DNA from: GCA-002282575 sp964493995
GTDB taxonomy: Bacteria > Pseudomonadota > Gammaproteobacteria > Thiomicrospirales > Thiomicrospiraceae
DNA: 55,422 bases
Assembly (NCBI GenBank): GCA_964493995.1
Contig: CAZBQD010000010.1
Coordinates: 1 to 55,422, forward strand
Direction of reading: 5' to 3'
The notes under the pieces were generated by a model. It was not told where the DNA came from and did no database searches. It saw nothing but the letters and a program-made list of their open reading frames with translations. Positions 53,459-55,422 of the stretch are shown here, piece after piece. The position numbers and the translations under genes are program-made. Each line of letters opens with the position of its first letter. The stretch's first letter is position 1.

Positions 53459-55327
53459 TTAAGCGAGCAGACGATTGACACGTGCCACGAACCCGGCCGG
53501 GTCTTTCGGTAAACTACCATCAGCAACATGAGCCTGATCGAGCAAAAACAACGCCCAATCGTTAAAGGCATTCCCTTCAGCGCTCGATACACGATTAACG
53601 ATGGCGTGATTCAAATTCACTTCCAACACAGGCTTGTTCTCTGGCACGGCCTGCCCAAACTGCGCCATGATTTTCGCCATGTGCGGCGCCATGTCATGAC
53701 TACCCAGCACCAAACAAGCGGGCGAATCGACCAAACGAGCCGAAGCTTTCACATCAGAAACCTGCTCTGCCAAAGCTTCTTTCAGACGCTTCAACACATC
53801 TTCTTGCGCTTCACTGACTTCTGGTTTTTCATCACCAATGACATCGGCCAAATCGGTACGGTTTACCGCTTTCAGTTTCTTGCCGTCAAATTCGGTTAAA
53901 TGCTGCACCACCCACTCATCAATACGATCGGTCAGTAACAGCACTTCCCAACCTTTTTTACGGAAGGCTTCCAAATGTGGGCTACCTTTCGCTGAAGTAA
54001 GGGTTTCTGCAGTAATGTAGTAAATGTCTTTTTGGTCTTCAGGCATACGGGCAATATAATCCGCCAAGGACACTTTTTGCTCATCCGATGTGGTCGAAGC
54101 AAAGCGCAGCAAGCCAGCAATTTTTTCACGATTGCTGTAGTCATCAATCACACCTTCTTTCAATACCTGACCAAAGGTTGACCAGAATTTCGCATACTTA
54201 TCGGCATCGTCTTTAGCCATGCTATTAAGATGATCAATGATACGCTTAATGGTTGCCGAGCGAATCTTATCGACTACCGCATTGCTCTGTAAAATTTCAC
54301 GCGACACATTCAACGGCAAATCGGCTGAATCGACGACACCACGCACAAAGCGCAACCAGCTTGGCAATAATTGCTCCGCATCGTCCATAATAAACACGCG
54401 CTTCACGAACAGTTTCACGCCATAACGACGGTCTCTGTCCCACAAATCAAAAGGGGCTTGCTCCGGAATATAAAGCAGCGTGGTGTATTCTAAATTCCCT
54501 TCAACCTTATTGTGTAAATGTGTCAGCGGCTTGTTCCAATCGCTACTAACCGACTGATAGAAAGCCTCATATTCTTCTTGTGTCACTTCCGATTTGGGTT
54601 TTTGCCACAAAGCAGTGGCATCGTTCACTTGCTCCCATTCTGGTTCAGTAGCGACAATGCTTTCATCTTCACTATCTTTTGGCGCCGCTGGCTTAGGCAA
54701 CATAATCGGGAAAGCAATGTGTTCAGAATATTTTTTCAGAATCGAACGCAACTTCCAGCCTTCGGCAAACTCTTTGCTGTCTTCTTTTAACGTTAGGATA
54801 ATTTCGGTACCACGACGCTCAATGGTTTCGGGTGTAATGGTGTAATCACCTTCACCCGTTGAATGCCAAACAATACCTTCATCAGCCGCTAGCCCAGCAC
54901 GACGCGTACGAACTGTCACTTCACTCGCTACCATGAACGCAGAATAGAAACCGACACCGAACTGACCAATTAGGTTAGCGTCTTTTTTCTGCGCACTTTC
55001 CATCGCTTCCATAAAACGCTTAGTACCCGAACTGGCGATGGTACCCAAGTTTTGCACCACCTCTTCTTTACTCATACCCACGCCGTTATCGCGAATGGTC
55101 AGCGTTCCCGCTTCTTTATTAAAGTCGATTTCGATGCGTAAATTGCTATCTTCTGCCACTAGGCTATCGTCTTGTACCGACAAGAAACGGAGTTTATCGA
55201 GCGCATCCGACGCATTGGAAACCAGTTCACGTACAAAAATTTCTTTATTTGAATAGAGGGCATGAATCATCAACTGTAACAGTTGTTTCACTTCTGTTTG
55301 AAAACCATAGGTTTCAGTGGTGTGCAT
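53459..55327 (-). CDS. htpG: Molecular chaperone HtpG (Hsp90)
   Basis: 622 aa. The GHKL ATPase domain has [41 protein letters not shown] and [14 protein letters not shown]. The middle domain (from about 225) has [15 protein letters not shown] and [11 protein letters not shown], and the dimerization domain is C-terminal. The frame is open 13 codons further, but ATG 55325-55327 with AGGAG 7 nt before it gives the usual [17 protein letters not shown]. No clear sigma32 promoter was found in the 95 bp before the window end. Confidence 0.97.
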
Positions 55328-55422
55328 AATCTCTCCTATAGAACATTGACTCTTGCAAATTCGCACTTGGTTGGCTAACCTAAGGCCATTACAGCCAGTT
55401 AGGAAGCTTCCATGCGATACAT

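Noticed and set aside
55399..55422. Possible 3' end of another minus-strand gene at the window edge
   Set aside because: Only seven codons before a TAA are visible, which cannot be told apart from chance.
1..55422. CRISPR arrays, insertion sequences, prophage or rRNA genes
   Set aside because: No regularly spaced long repeats, transposase motifs, phage genes or rRNA-like sequence were found on reading both strands. The only repeated elements are the two 57-bp copies and the short operator-like repeats.

Overview
This window is 55.4 kb of chromosomal DNA from a proteobacterium of medium GC content. It is almost entirely core (housekeeping) genes, and nearly all of them lie on the minus strand. 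The gene order is that of beta- and gammaproteobacteria: thrS-infC-rpmI-rplT-pheS-pheT-ihfA-merR-tRNA-Pro, tpiA-secG-tRNA-Leu-nuoA to nuoN, rlmE-ftsH-folP-glmM with divergent yhbY, and trpB-trpA-accD-folC-SPOR-purF-metZ. Two points favour a betaproteobacterium or an early-branching gammaproteobacterium: the run nadD-rsfS-rlmH-maf-rng-yhdP-nitrilase, and a DUF2818 gene directly after nuoN. The sequence alone does not settle the species. I saw no transposase, phage gene, CRISPR array or rRNA.

Layout by region. 1-6223 is the accessory end. It holds the open 5' part of a large repeat-type surface protein with an N-terminal DUF4347 domain, preceded by a two-component pair made of a 7TMR-DISM histidine kinase and a REC-AraC regulator. 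6503-14118 is the translation block (tRNA-Pro, merR, ihfA, pheT, pheS, rplT, rpmI, infC, thrS), with a good promoter in front of thrS. 14129-22288 holds a nitrilase-family amidase, yhdP, rng, maf, rlmH, rsfS and nadD. 22316-37178 is the whole 14-subunit respiratory complex I operon plus DUF2818, closed by a strong terminator. 37231-43396 holds tRNA-Leu, secG, tpiA, glmM, folP, ftsH and rlmE, with yhbY diverging. 43746-51409 holds metZ, purF, a SPOR protein, folC, accD, trpA and trpB. 51613-55327 holds a small outer-membrane lipoprotein gene on the plus strand, a renalase-like flavoprotein and htpG.

The items most worth a second look are these. (1) A run of four Pho-box half-sites with exact 11-bp spacing stands in front of an unrecognised lipoprotein gene. 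(2) A 57-bp structured repeat occurs twice (rsfS/rlmH and nuoF/nuoG gaps), each time beside an unrelated long inverted repeat that follows the upstream gene's stop. (3) The zinc ribbon of AccD has lost one cysteine of each CxxC pair. (4) The DUF4347 domain has a His-Gly and Cys pattern like that of caspase-fold peptidases, and its gene lies beside the two-component pair. (5) infC appears to start at AUC.

Several start codons were moved inward from the longest open frame, using ribosome binding sites and family N-termini (htpG, trpA, trpB, glmM, tpiA, nuoB, nuoI, nadD, pheS, the SPOR protein, the lipoprotein). infC was moved outward.
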